From: Blepharisma stoltei
Lineage: Eukaryota; Ciliophora; Heterotrichea; Heterotrichida; Blepharismidae
Direction: 5' to 3'
Assembly (NCBI GenBank): GCA_914767885.1
Contig: CAJZBQ010000041.1
Location: 860,528-924,527 of the forward strand
DNA: 64,000 nt
The notes below the pieces were generated by a model, which was given only the letters and a program-made list of their open reading frames with translations, did no database searches and had not been told where the DNA came from. A program made the position numbers and the translations under genes. Below, one piece after another: positions 51,161-62,550 of the stretch (the first letter of the stretch is position 1; the number at the start of each line of letters is the position of its first letter).

Positions 51161-54100
51161 ATGGACATCCCTAAGATTTTGGAGCACATTAATGACCTTC
51201 ACCAAAACGCTTCTGAGAGAAATGAGTTTATTCACTTCACCGAAGATTTGCGAACTTTACTATCAGAATCTTCCAAAAAATCCTTATTGACCTGCTCAAC
51301 ACCTGAGATTACCACCAATAGCATGATTGCTAAGCTCAATAACCTTCTCCCCAAAACAGCTCAGCATCAAGAGATCAGCCTCTTCAATTTATTAGCAAAA
51401 CACGCAAATTCTGCTAAACTCAGCTTAAATATCCCGACAACCCTAATCAGGATAGAGCACCTGCCCGAACTATATATGATACAAACCAAAAGGGAAAAAA
51501 TTGTTTTGGCAAAGGAATGCACACTTGCGGAATTTTTAAGCATGACTACAGCTAAAAATGACTCGAATTTCCCAACTTTTTGTTATAAAATCCCTGGGAA
51601 AGAAGTTGTGGCTACTTTTTCAGCAGAATCTGCTGAAAGATTGTGAAATTCTTCTGAAGATCATGCAATATTGCAGTATTTCATACAGAGCAAGACGAAT
51701 CCAGCCACAATTACAAGGGTTTTGTGGAGGCGAGGGATGAAAAATAAGTATTTTACTATAACAAACCGCAAAAAAGTTTCAAGGAAACTCAAGAAAAGTG
51801 TTACCATTGCTGCTGGGCTCGCTTTTAGAAGAAATAAGCTTATGAATAACCTTGAAGATTATAAAAACGCTGGAATGATGAACTCAGTGTCTCAGTCCGC
51901 TGGCTGTCCTTTTAGACCAGGCCCGAAAACGCCTTTAAGCCGAAAATTTTTGACCATGACCGAAAAATCCCATAGTGGCCGAGACGAGTCAAATTTTGTG
52001 AGGTCTTTTTCTACTGCTGTATCAAAATATATATTCTTTATAAAATAAATATTTTATTTAAAAAACTATATACATAAAATGGCGTATGGCGACCGACCCA
52101 CCCTCTCAGTGGTGGTTACCCATGTATATCCGGGCATGGTTTTTGGAGCCAGGAATTAGCCCAACAACGTCTGGGACCTCGAAGCGAGAGGCCTAAGCGC
52201 GAGAGCCGCTGTTTTTGCGACCAGATCCATGGGCAGTTATTCGTGACTTTCTTTTTGCCAGCAGCGCTCAGCCCAGTGAGTGCCCGAAATGAGGCAGGGC
52301 GACTTACCTGCCTAAGCTGCTTTAGTGGCTCGCCCCGAATGGCGAAAGCTGTTGAGTTCTTTCTCGGGATGACCGGAAAAGAGGGGAGGCGAGTTAGACA
52401 CCAAAACGGGGGTCTCTCCAGTTGAAAAGGTGCCCTTCAATGGGCAGATCTGGCGGACGACGAAGCGGAGTTGGCGTAAACTTAGGCGACGATCCAAGTT
52501 GGAAATGGAGGTGGTCAGCAAAGCCGGTATGAGACGGCCCTTGACAATACCTCTACCGAGAAACCGGGGGTTTCGGCCGGGCTTGGTGAACGCTCTGCCA
52601 CCACACGGGAAACCGTGGCATGCGACCTCGGACGTAGTAGGGACCTTAAATACCCAGCGTAATCTTAATCTTAATCTTATTTAAAAAACTATTATTTAAT
52701 ATAATGAAGATAATAAAAATAAGCATAAAAGACTATGACGGGTATGATCCAACTGCCTCTACTGATACTTCAAGCCAAGAAGACCACAATAAAGAATTTA
52801 TAGTTTTCACTAAAGATGTAGATAGCTGCTATGCCATTGAAAACTATTCGAGAATTGCTGAAATCGAGCTTATGGTGGACCAAATAGTGGAGTTTTTAAA
52901 TTTAGAAGTGCTTAAACACCATGGACTAAAAGGAGTCGTCCTTGATTTTGTGAAGGACAAACACAATAATTGATTTTTATTAGACTGCAAAGAACATTTT
53001 GTTGACTATTGCTAAATTAATTTATTTTTTTAGCTTATATGGACTTTTAGTCTAAAAATCCTTATTTAGCTTCAGGCTGCAGCAAGATCTCAAAAGAAAT
53101 TATGACTATATGATTCCCATCGATTTTGAGAAATCAAAAAGAAAAACAGTCATCGAAAAATGCAGAACTCCTGAGCAGCTTGAAAGATCTGCCTCATGTG
53201 TACACAGTAGCGAATCAGAACTAAGGCGGCAAGACTCTCTTCTCAATGAAGGCTACCTCCACGAAATAAAAGAAGAAGACACCCAATTATCCTGCCCCTT
53301 CAAAATCCGGACAAAACCGAAAAAAATAGAGCACGATCCTGTATCCGAAAAAGACTTAATGGAAAGACTTAACAAAGTCAACGCAAAAATTGATAGACTT
53401 AACGCCCAAAAATCACCTGCAAGACTAAGCCCTATAAATAGAGAAGAAAGCATCCAGGATTATTTAAACAGCTATAACTATTTAAAATGCCCAATGAGGG
53501 AGCCTACAAGTGCAAGCCCTATTTCGCCAAGACTTGTCCAGTCAAAATCCACGACCCATTTAGACCGCCTTATACATGATGATAAGAGGCTGCTTTATTC
53601 CAGAAAAGTTTTTAAAGACGTAGTCGATAATTTTGATGAAATGGCTCTGAATGTAAAAATTGCGAAAATTAAAGAGCAAAATATTATTGATAAATATGGA
53701 GGGATTGATTTTTGGAACAAGTTTATTGTGTCGTTGTATAATAAGGTGCTAGCGAGCGATATATTAAATAAACACTTCAAAAATTCAAAGCTAGAAAGCT
53801 TTGAAATGATTGTGGCGGGGATGTTCAAGATATTGAATGCTAGCTCTATGAGAATAAAATAGTATCGAAGTCCTTATAAGTAGCTGATAAGGGCTGAAGA
53901 TTGAGGGAAACTCTTAAGTTGATTGGAACAACTCAGATTGGTAAAAAAATGAGAGTTAGCAAATTAGTCTCTTTCCAATCCTGTCTAATTATAAGAATTT
54001 CCTATAATTTGTTTTTTTGAAAATTTATATATATTTTTACTATGATAATAATTTTAACTTCAGAGGATCATATTTTTGTATATATTTTTAATTAAAATCA

Positions 54101-54355
54101 TAAAAATAATTAATGGACTCAGGCGAAGCAGAAAATCTTGATTGATTATGGGTGATTAAGGTGAATTTAGATTTCAGAAGAAAAATTAGGGCAGCACACA
54201 TGACAAAAGGAATATTGGAGAAAGAATTTTATTGCTATTGCGATCTTTTTGATAGCACATTATGCGAATTTAATCTTGAAGAAGACGATAGACAAGGAAT
54301 AAGCTCACAAATTAGAAATATGAAGAATATTATATGTAGGCAAGTGCAGCAGTAA
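51161..54355 (+). CDS. Multidomain protein with C-terminal truncated globin, three interruptions
   Basis: 3195 nt minus 688, 82 and 313 nt gives 2112 nt: 703 residues. The N-terminal two thirds are not recognised (TRVLWRRGMKNKYFTITNRK; ISIKDYDGYDP; KEFIVFTKDVDSCYAIENYS). The last 110 residues are a truncated haemoglobin: KYGGIDFWNKFIVSLYNKVL, DILNKHFKN, then across the 313-bp IES MRIDFRRKIRAAHMTKGILE and the final helix DRQGISSQIRNMKNIICR. The His of RAAHM is in the position of the proximal His. Function may be oxygen or redox sensing; that is a guess. TGA is Trp at AERLWNSS and NNWFLL. Confidence 0.8.
52032..52719. mobile_element. 65-bp IES carrying a nested 609-bp SINE-like element
   Basis: The coding frame is blocked from TA 52032 to TA 52720; removal joins VSKYI to SIKDYDGYDP. 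Inside, a GC-rich element (52069-52677, head AAAATGGCGTATGGCGACC, tail (AATCTT)n) lies between perfect copies of TATTTAAAAAACTA (52055-52068, 52678-52691). Taking out the element and one duplicate leaves a 65-bp AT-rich, TA-bounded IES. Confidence 0.9.
52981..53062. other. IES, about 82 bp
   Basis: From TA 52981 (or 52978) to TA 53063. Removal joins HNNWFLL to FSFRLQQDLKRN in frame. Confidence 0.7.
53855..54167. other. IES, 313 bp, splitting the globin domain
   Basis: From TA 53855 to TA 54168. The globin's first half ends at MRI and its second half starts DFRRKIRAAHM. The short open frame from 54113 is partly inside this IES and is not a separate gene. Another TA at 54147 would also keep frame but adds seven residues. 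Confidence 0.8.
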
Positions 54356-55136
54356 ATAATTCAGCTAGAAATTAATATAATAATATTTAGCTGCAGTTAA
54401 GTCATAGAAATTTTTAATCAGAAATACCTAATATTCTATCATTCTTAAAAATAAGCTGTTAATTTAAAATTATTTAATAAATAATTACTTACTCCCTTTA
54501 AATTGGAACAAAGAATTCTCTGCTCCAAAAAATTTAAAAATATATAAATTGAGCACATTATTTTGAATTTTAATTATTTATATAAAGAATTATTTTAAAT
54601 ATTAATCAGCTCAGTGTAAAACTGTTTAAAATAACATTCAACTTACGCTTTTTCAATTAAATTATATCAAAGCTAATTTTATAAAAATTATTATTTCACA
54701 TTTATTTTTTTTTTTAAAAAATATTAATTATATAAATTAGCTCAATACTTTCAATTTAATTTATTTTTATGAAGAAATAATTAAAAAATTAATCGATTTA
54801 ATGTGCAAATTGTTTAAAAATAATTTTTTTTACATTTTTATAAATTAAATTAAATTAGGTCAAAACGAATTTTATTAAAATTATAATTGAGCGTGATGCT
54901 TTGATTTTCAATTTATTTTTAAGGCACCAAAAATTGCAAATTTTATAGATATTTTGCTTCAAGGGGTGTTAAGCATAAATAAAGCTGCTTTAATATAATT
55001 TAAAACAAATTTACTTATATTTATTTTGTTTTGCAAATATTCTCCAATAATTTTAAAATATTTTCTTTGCTGCCTCAATATTAAAGTTTCGCGCAAAGCA
55101 GGCCAATAGTTATTAGCCATATTTATTCCCGAAAAT
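54356..55136. other. Intergenic, extremely AT-rich
   Basis: About 780 bp, with homopolymer runs and no coding signal. TTACTCCCTTTAAATTGG at 54489 may be a decayed MITE terminus. Nothing else is seen. Confidence 0.5.
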
Positions 55137-58100
55137 TTGGCTATAAATATGTCAAAAAAGCCAAAGCTAAGTTCTCCTCTAATCGAATTTATTCTAAATA
55201 CTGAAAGCGGAATCATTAAAAATACCGAAATCCTCAAAACGCAGCTTAATTTACACTCATTAACCTACCGAGTAAACTCTGAATGCACAAGCTATGACTA
55301 TTCCAAATTATTTTTCAAATGGGCATTCGAATATTATGAGAATTTCGATTTAATGCTCCAAGGTAACAAGCAGTATGACCAGCCAAATCCTGATGATCTC
55401 TATTTACTGTCAGACGAATCTTTAATGTTAAAATCAATTAACCTGAACTCCCAAAAAGATGACCAATTATGAGAACCTGTAATTTTACCAAATTTTACGT
55501 TATCTGCAATGAAGGAGTCAGAAATTTCAAGAAAAAATATTATAAAGACTATTATTGAGCTAAAAGGAGGATATTTCAATGATAGCAAAATAATGGACCA
55601 AATTGCATGTGAGTTTGCCAGCTTTCGGGCTATAAAAGTAAAACTGTTGTCAAATCCTGATAAATGAGTTGTTTTTAGCATAGAAATAAACCGTTTTCCT
55701 GTCCTTGTAGATGGCATACTTGATGAATTTATTTGTATCCAGCTTATAAAACTTATTGATTTAGCTGATACATATAGTAAATGCATAAAAATCGCGAGTG
55801 CGTATCTTCAAGAAATAAAAGGCGTCCCAGAATTGTGAGTTCCGAAATGAATGAAATTTTTTAATAGTTTTTCTTATGTCAAACAATACAAAACTATACC
55901 AGCTACCTTTAGGGCAGTAAAGCTTTATCCTGCTGAGAGGGCGCGGTATAGGTATATTTCTGAAATAAAAAGATGGAGAAAAGGCCAAAAACAAAAAGTC
56001 TGGTCAATTGCAGGGAAAAGCTCAAATAGTATTTCTCAAGAAAATAGTCAAATTATAAGCCAGCTGGCCAGTCAAGAAAGCTGTTCACAGTTTATCAAAA
56101 TGATGGAAAAATTAACAAGTTTTAAATTCAGGCTAAGTGACGAAGAAAAAGCAATCATAAGTGAGTCTTCAAACCAGTTGGCAATCGGCCGCTCTGGCAC
56201 TGGGAAAACGACTTCTTTAATTCTCAGGATGTTTGCTGCAGAAATGGTTTTTAAAAAAAAATCAAAAATTAATCTGCATAACTCTGGGATGTTAGAAACT
56301 AGCAATTTGACGACAGATGACGTCAGGAAAAAGGTAAATCTGCATCAAGTTTTTATTACTGTAAGCCCAGTCTTAGTATTTGAGGTGAAAAGACTATATG
56401 ATAATTTGTATAGGCAGCTTGAAGCTGCAATAAGAAGAGAAGAATTTAACGAAGCTGCAGGGGAGCTTAATGACCATTTTTTTAACCCAAATGAAGACTC
56501 AGATATAAATCTCCCTAACTCTTTGCTTAATTTTGAAGATGAGCATTTTCCTGTATTTATTCCAATTTTTAATTTTTTGACCAGAGTAGATGCAACCCTT
56601 GAAGTCCCATTTTTTGCTGTAGGAGAAGAAAATAAGGAAGAAAATATAGCTTACCACCTTATGAAAAGAAATATGAAGGTAAGAAACTTATATACACCTA
56701 ATGGTTTTGTAAAATTCTCTACATTTGAAATAGATTATGATTATTTTTCTTACCATTTCTGGCCAAGACTGAGAAGCTTGATAGGGATTTCTCCTATCAC
56801 AATATGAGCAGAAATAAGCTCAGTAATCAAAGGAAGCCCAGAAGCATATAAAGACAGAGATGGGCACATCCAAAAGGAAACTTATATAAATTTAGGGAAA
56901 AAACAGTCACAAATAGATACTGAAAAAAGATATTTTTGTGCAGTATGAAGAATGGAAAAAAAAGCAAAATGCCTATGATTTTCCAGATTTGGTGAATTAT
57001 GTGCTAAAAACTATTGATAATGAAGGCTATAGAGGCTCTCCAATTCATTTTACTTTTATTGATGAAGTTCAAGACTGCAGCAACAATTTTTTACTATTAA
57101 TTTTAAAATTGACAGAGCAGAAATTATTATTTGTAGGTGATACAGCTCAGTCTATAACCAGAGGTGCAGGATTTCGTTTTTGCGATTTAAATTCTTTATT
57201 TTTAGAGGCTTCAGTTATGAATCATTCGCAGCCAGTTATAAAGCATCTTTCGGTGAATTTTAGAAGCCATACAGAAATATTGGAGGTCGCTCATGTAGTT
57301 GTACAATTAATTGTGACTTTTTTCCCGGATTATATAGATAGGCTTGATAAGGAGACGTCTACAATTCATGGGGCCAAGCCGATTATTGTGAATTCTAGCT
57401 CGATAAATACGCTTAAATTGTGTATCCAAAGAGTTTCTAGAAGGAGCACTGATATTGAATTTGGATGAAATCAAGTTGTGCTTGTAGGGAATGATAAAGC
57501 AAGAAAAAGCCTTCCTAGAATGCTGCAGGAAGCTATTTGTTTAACTATATTAGAATTTAATTAATTATCTATATTGTTTAACTTCCATAATAGCAGATTT
57601 TATTAAAGATTATCTATATTGAGGTCTATAATAACTGACAGATTTTATTAAAAATTAAATTATATTAGAATCTAAAGGACTGGAATTTGACGATGTAATT
57701 TTATATAATTTTTTTAATGACAGCCAAGCCCAAGAAAATGAATGGGCAAGACTTTCAAAATTTATTGATAGCGATATAAACGAAATCAAAAAAGCTCGAG
57801 AAGGCATGAAAAGTAGCTTATTATGCTCTGAATTAAAACATTTATATGTAGGAATTACAAGAGCGAGAAAAAATTTAATTATTTTTGATAATGATGATAC
57901 CTGCAGAAAATCTCTGCAAAAATGCTGAATGGCTAATCAATTAATAGAGCTGTTTGAATTTAGTTTAGAAATTCCGGTTCATGTTTTTGCTCTGCACTTC
58001 AATAGTCTGACAATTTACTTGGAAATTTGTTTCTTGGTTAATTTTTAAAAATTTAACTCATTTTTGAAGAAAATAGCTAATATGTAAATTGTGCTAGGAA

Positions 58101-61100
58101 TGAGACAATGCCCAAAGAAAAATTGCATGCAGCCAAGAAATTCAAAACCAAGTCATTGAGCCTCAAGATGAAAACTCAGACTGAAATAATCTAGAAACAT
58201 GGAGAAGACTCGGATACCAATTATTTAACAGAAAAAATTATGGGCAAGCAAAGTTTTGTTGGCATAAAGCAGGAGATGAAATTTTAATTAACAAAATAGA
58301 TGCCACAATTTCTGCTGAAGAAGGGAAAAAATTATGCTCTGAAATAGCTGCAATTAAAGAAAGGGCAAAAGAAGCTGGAAGAAGACTCGGAAATAGTCAA
58401 AAAGAAGAAATAAATAGAAAAAATGAAAAAGCTATGGATCTATTTAGAAATGCTGCACAATTGTTTGAAATTGCAAATGAATTTAAAGAAGCTGCAATGT
58501 GCTATAGTTCTTTAGAAGACTATAAAAATGCAGCTAAGCTATTTTTAAAAATAAATATGATCCATGAAGCAGCGGTGGCTTATTATAAGGCAAAATGCTA
58601 TAAAGAAGCTGCTGATCTTTATGAAAGGAGCCGAGATTATGTCATGAATGTTAAATGCTGAGTATTCGCTGATGATTTTGATAGAGCTTTGGCTCAATTT
58701 AAAAAATATATTTGGGCAATTCAAGAAAACAATGCTAAATTGTTACTGCAATTAATAATAAGATGCTCTTTATCATGCTATTTCCCTGAGCCGTTTGTTG
58801 AAAATTGTGATGATGATCTTAAATGAAGAGATATTGATGATTTTATTTTATTTCCAGGATTAAAATTTAAGAACTACTGAGCAACGTATAAGAGTATTGA
58901 TGAGTTTGGAGAGTTATCTGAAGAGTTTTTTAATCAAAAAAGAAACTTGTCTGCAAATTATAAATTTGACCCAAAAAATACCATTTTAATTCTGAAACAT
59001 ATTGTTAAAATTTTAAAAAATTTGGCAACTAACTCTAATGGAAGCAGATTATATAATACAGAAACAATAGATTTTATAGAAGACTGCCAAAAAATTCCAG
59101 ATTTTTTAAAAATATTTTCTGAAGAGTTTTCTTTGAAATTTACAGCACCCTTATCATCTCTTCTTGATTCCTTTGTAAATGAAAATAAAAGGATATGTAT
59201 TCTCATAGCAAATTCATTAAGATTAGCTGATTTGTCTTGCTGATATTTTCTTTCATCTGTTTTTAAACTTTCGAAACCATTTTTAACCTCCAATAGATTT
59301 AGAAAAGATGCATTTTCGTATTTCAAATACAGAAGTATTTATACAGGATTAAAATTTATAGATCCAGACTTCTATAACCGTGAAATTTTATTGTTTGGTT
59401 TAGCTATTTCTAATAAAAAATGGCGTCTCCACCTAGAATGGCCTCTCGGCCAAGCACATATTTTAATTATATCCGGCAAGGTTTTACCAACCCAGAAATG
59501 GACAGCAATGCTAGTAAACAACTCTGGTACTGTACAGAGCCTAGCCCTTGTGGTGACTGCATTAACAATATGGAAGTAGCCTTCTAGTAATAATGGCAAT
59601 GGTAATGGTTAGCTATTTCGGATTTTGGAAAATATTGTGATTTATTCCTGAGAATGCTTGCAAAGACCTTATAAATTTGTATTTTTTAGGAAAAAAAGAA
59701 TATAATAAATTGCAAGCTAAAGCCTATTTTACCGAATTAAAAGAAACAAAATACTTCGAGCAGGTATTGAATTTTGTTAATTCAGATAATCATATGACAA
59801 TAAATGCAAATTTTGATGGTTTTCAATTAGAAAATAATGAAGATGAGTATCATTGGATAAGAGAAGTTCATAGATTGAATACTCTTAATGAAGAAGAATT
59901 AGAGGAACTAAAAGGCTGATTTAGGAGTCTACTGATAGGTTCTCAAAGTATTATTAATAATGATTTTCTATAATGCATAAATAATTTACAGAGTTCTAAT
60001 ATAAAATTTTGCTGAAAAGCTACATCTTAATAGTAATAATATAGATATAATGTCTGAAAATTGCACAACACATCATATATGAAGACGAAAAAGTGTTTAT
60101 GGAAAATTGTGCAGGGATATGCTTTTTATTAGTAGGCTCAAATCAACTGTTACAAAAAATTAAAGTCTTTTTACAAATTGATGAAATGGAAGCTTTAATT
60201 ATCATTGCAGAGCATATAATAAATTTTTTATTGGGAAAGCCTAATGGCATAGAGACTCAGAATAGAAGCAAGTTTTTGGAATATTTTTTATTGGTATTTG
60301 GAATAAAATTAATAAGCCCCGGGAAGTCTACCAAATGGCTGCCATTTTTGACACATGCTGTTATGAGCAAATACTATATAAGAAGTGAAATAATTTTGAA
60401 TAAAAATGATAACAGTACCTATACCTTTGATATAGAAGGAGATTACTGGCTTGTTCCTAAAACCCTTATTTTTAAAGACATTGCGAAATTAATTTTGCAT
60501 TGTCTAAATGAGCTGGTTTATGAAAGAATTAAATTATCAAATTTAAAACAATACCCTTTTAATACAACGGAGAGACCGTCAGCAAAAATTCTCGAGCTTA
60601 GAATATGCATGCTAGGAGAAATTTCTATGCTGAAAGGAATTAAAGCGGCCTGTATTTCATGCGGAGTTGATTATAAGTATGGAAATTGAAATGAAACTTA
60701 CGATTGACATGTCTATAATATTAAAAGAGATCTATGTCGGATACCTTTTTCGTGCATATTTTTATCATCTGCTTCGAGAAAAGTTTTAAGAGACGAAGCA
60801 ATTAAGTCTTTGTCAAGTCTCAATAATCTCGATAAAATGCATACTATTTTTCCAATATTAATAGTTTCCTATCTACTTTTATTTCTTGAAAGGCAAGAAT
60901 ATATGTTTATGGACATTTTAAATGAAGTTTTGCTAAAGAAAAAATTTTCGAGTGAAAAGATTTCATCTATCCATGAAATAGCCGAAAAAATAATAAATTT
61001 TGTATCATGCTCACATACAGGAAATCCTAAAAGCATATGCAATTCCATATGAGAAATTTTAAGCAAGAATCTAAATTATATTCCTTTTGCAGAAGCTTCT

Positions 61101-62126
61101 AGCTTATTTCAGATATATTGTGCACATGCTTTATTAGCATGCCCGAATAAATTAATTCCTGCTATTTTGGTTAAACCTTACTATGATTGCTATTCAGTAT
61201 CAATCTACAATAATCTCAAAAATTGTATAATTGATAATCAAATAGACTCAATTTTATCTTTAATGGACCGATTGATTGAACTGTTTAAGAAAATTTTAAA
61301 AAATAGTCAAAAGGAAAACCTGGGGGGGATATTTCTTCAATGTCTTACTGTAATTATGAACTCAATACAGTCTAAAGAATATTTTCAGAAGCTTAAATCT
61401 CTAGGCTTTATCCCTAAAGATTTCAAGTATGAATATGAAAGACTTAATCAAATATTTCACAGCAAAAATATAAATAGTGATGACCTTAGATATATTTATA
61501 AATGCGAAAACAAAAATTGAAGAATTTCTAATATTTTATTTGATAAATATTATATCGAGAATATTGGAGAAAATCTTTTGGAAATGCATGATATAAGTCC
61601 TAGAAAAAATATTAATTATTCTTTATTTGAGACATTACTTAGAGCGAATTTTAGTCTATTTCTAAAGCACAATGAAGAAGTTCATGATATTTATGAAAAT
61701 ATATCTTCTGGATATTTATTATTATTAAAAAATAGAAGACAAAGAGAAACTCCTGATATCAACATTGTGAGGGCCATTATTACATTAATAAATAATGGTT
61801 CTAAAATATTTAATAGAATTTATGAATATTCATTTACAGAAGAAGAATACGATGATATAATTTTAGGACAAATAAATGACCAAATGAGCAAATGAATTTT
61901 GTCAAATAAAAAATTAGAAAATTTGCAGATACTTTCTAAAAGAATACAAAATAAAGATGAAAACGAAGAAGCTGAATCTGAAGATGAAAATATTGAATAT
62001 AATAAGAATGAAGGAATGAAAATGAATATAGAAGACCCAATTGATAAAATGAAATTCAATGAGCTAAAATTAAAACTTCGTGAAGAAATTGAGGAAGGCT
62101 TTGAATCTTTTTCTATGGAAGAATAA
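55137..62126 (+). CDS. Giant SF1 (UvrD/Rep) helicase with repeat tail, TRANK1-like
   Basis: One gene of about 7 kb. Start MSKKPKLSSPLIEFIL (ATG at 55149; an earlier in-frame ATG is at 55137). Helicase motifs: Walker A AIGRSGTGKTTSLILR, Walker B FIDEVQDCSNN, motif III FVGDTAQSITRG, motif IV LSVNFRSHTEIL, motif V ILESKGLEFDDVILYNFF (rebuilt across a 115-bp IES), motif VI HLYVGITRARKNLIIF. TPR-like helices follow (GYQLFNRKNYGQAKFCWHKA, FKEAAMCYSSLEDYKNAAKL), then a long helical C terminus ending in acidic sequence. The architecture matches TRANK1-like proteins. Single-base frame changes near 56933 (T run) and 59630 (A run) look like assembly errors. TGA is Trp at many sites. At least three IESs and one SINE interrupt it. 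Confidence 0.87.
57546..57660. other. IES, 115 bp, with 11-bp flanking repeat
   Basis: TATATTAGAAT occurs at 57546-57556 and 57661-57671. The interior contains two copies of an AGATTTTATTAAA-type unit. Removal of one repeat unit rebuilds AICLTILESKGLEFDD, helicase motif V. Confidence 0.93.
58039..58097. other. Unresolved interruption in helicase gene
   Basis: AT-rich, with stops in all useful frames. The frame resumes as QEIQNQVIEPQDENSDW, but no TA pair I tried restores it exactly; a homopolymer error nearby could explain this. Confidence 0.5.
59400..59619 (+). mobile_element. SINE-like element (family B, short) in helicase gene
   Basis: Element 59411-59608 between copies of TTAGCTATTTC (59400-59410, 59609-59619). 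Head AAAAAATGGCGTCTCC and block TTTTAATTATATCCGGCAAGG, as in the 37020 and 39617 elements; tail (AATGGT)n. Removal joins LLFGLAIS to DFGK; the frame then needs one extra base in an A run. Confidence 0.88.
59969..60075. other. IES, 107 bp
   Basis: From TA 59969 to TA 60076. Ends TATAATGCAT and (reverse complement) TATGATGTGT are imperfect inverted repeats. Removal joins IINNDFL to YEDEKVFMENC. Confidence 0.82.
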
Positions 62127-62550
62127 GAGAAAGAGGAAATTAGCATTAATTCTCATTATTTTAACTAATAAATGGTTTTTACATTCACTGTATGAAATTC
62201 AGTATCTAATTTTATAATAGATCAGAATATTTTGATATATACTTTCTAAATTTTATAAATTTTGCATTATAAGTCTGTTTTAAATCTAGGGTAATAATGG
62301 CCTAAAAAATGTTCGAAACACATAATTAAAATAGCATAATTATTTGTATTCACATCAAATTGCATAGTTTTATATAAAATAAAGGCTTTATAATTCTTTA
62401 TTGAATGTTTTGATTCTACTTTCTTTTTTCGAATAACATTTGTCGTATGAAATCTATAAAATTATCAATTAGAGTATTAAAAAATGATACTGAAATTTAT
62501 TTAAGGAAGGCTACTTTTTTCCACTTTATTTTCAGCCAAAATCTCAAAGG
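62127..62550. other. Subtelomeric spacer
   Basis: About 420 bp of AT-rich sequence between the helicase stop and the telomere. No repeat family, gene or degenerate telomere array is seen. Confidence 0.6.

Noticed and set aside
52243-52684. Several open frames in GC-rich DNA
   Set aside because: Inside the 609-bp nested SINE; not conserved in other copies.
54113-54355. Separate 80-residue gene
   Set aside because: Its second half is the C-terminal half of the globin domain; the first codons lie in the 313-bp IES.
58039-58171. A 130-bp TA-bounded IES ending at 58171
   Set aside because: It would delete the acidic coding stretch VIEPQDENSDW that precedes the TPR-like region; the boundary was left unresolved.
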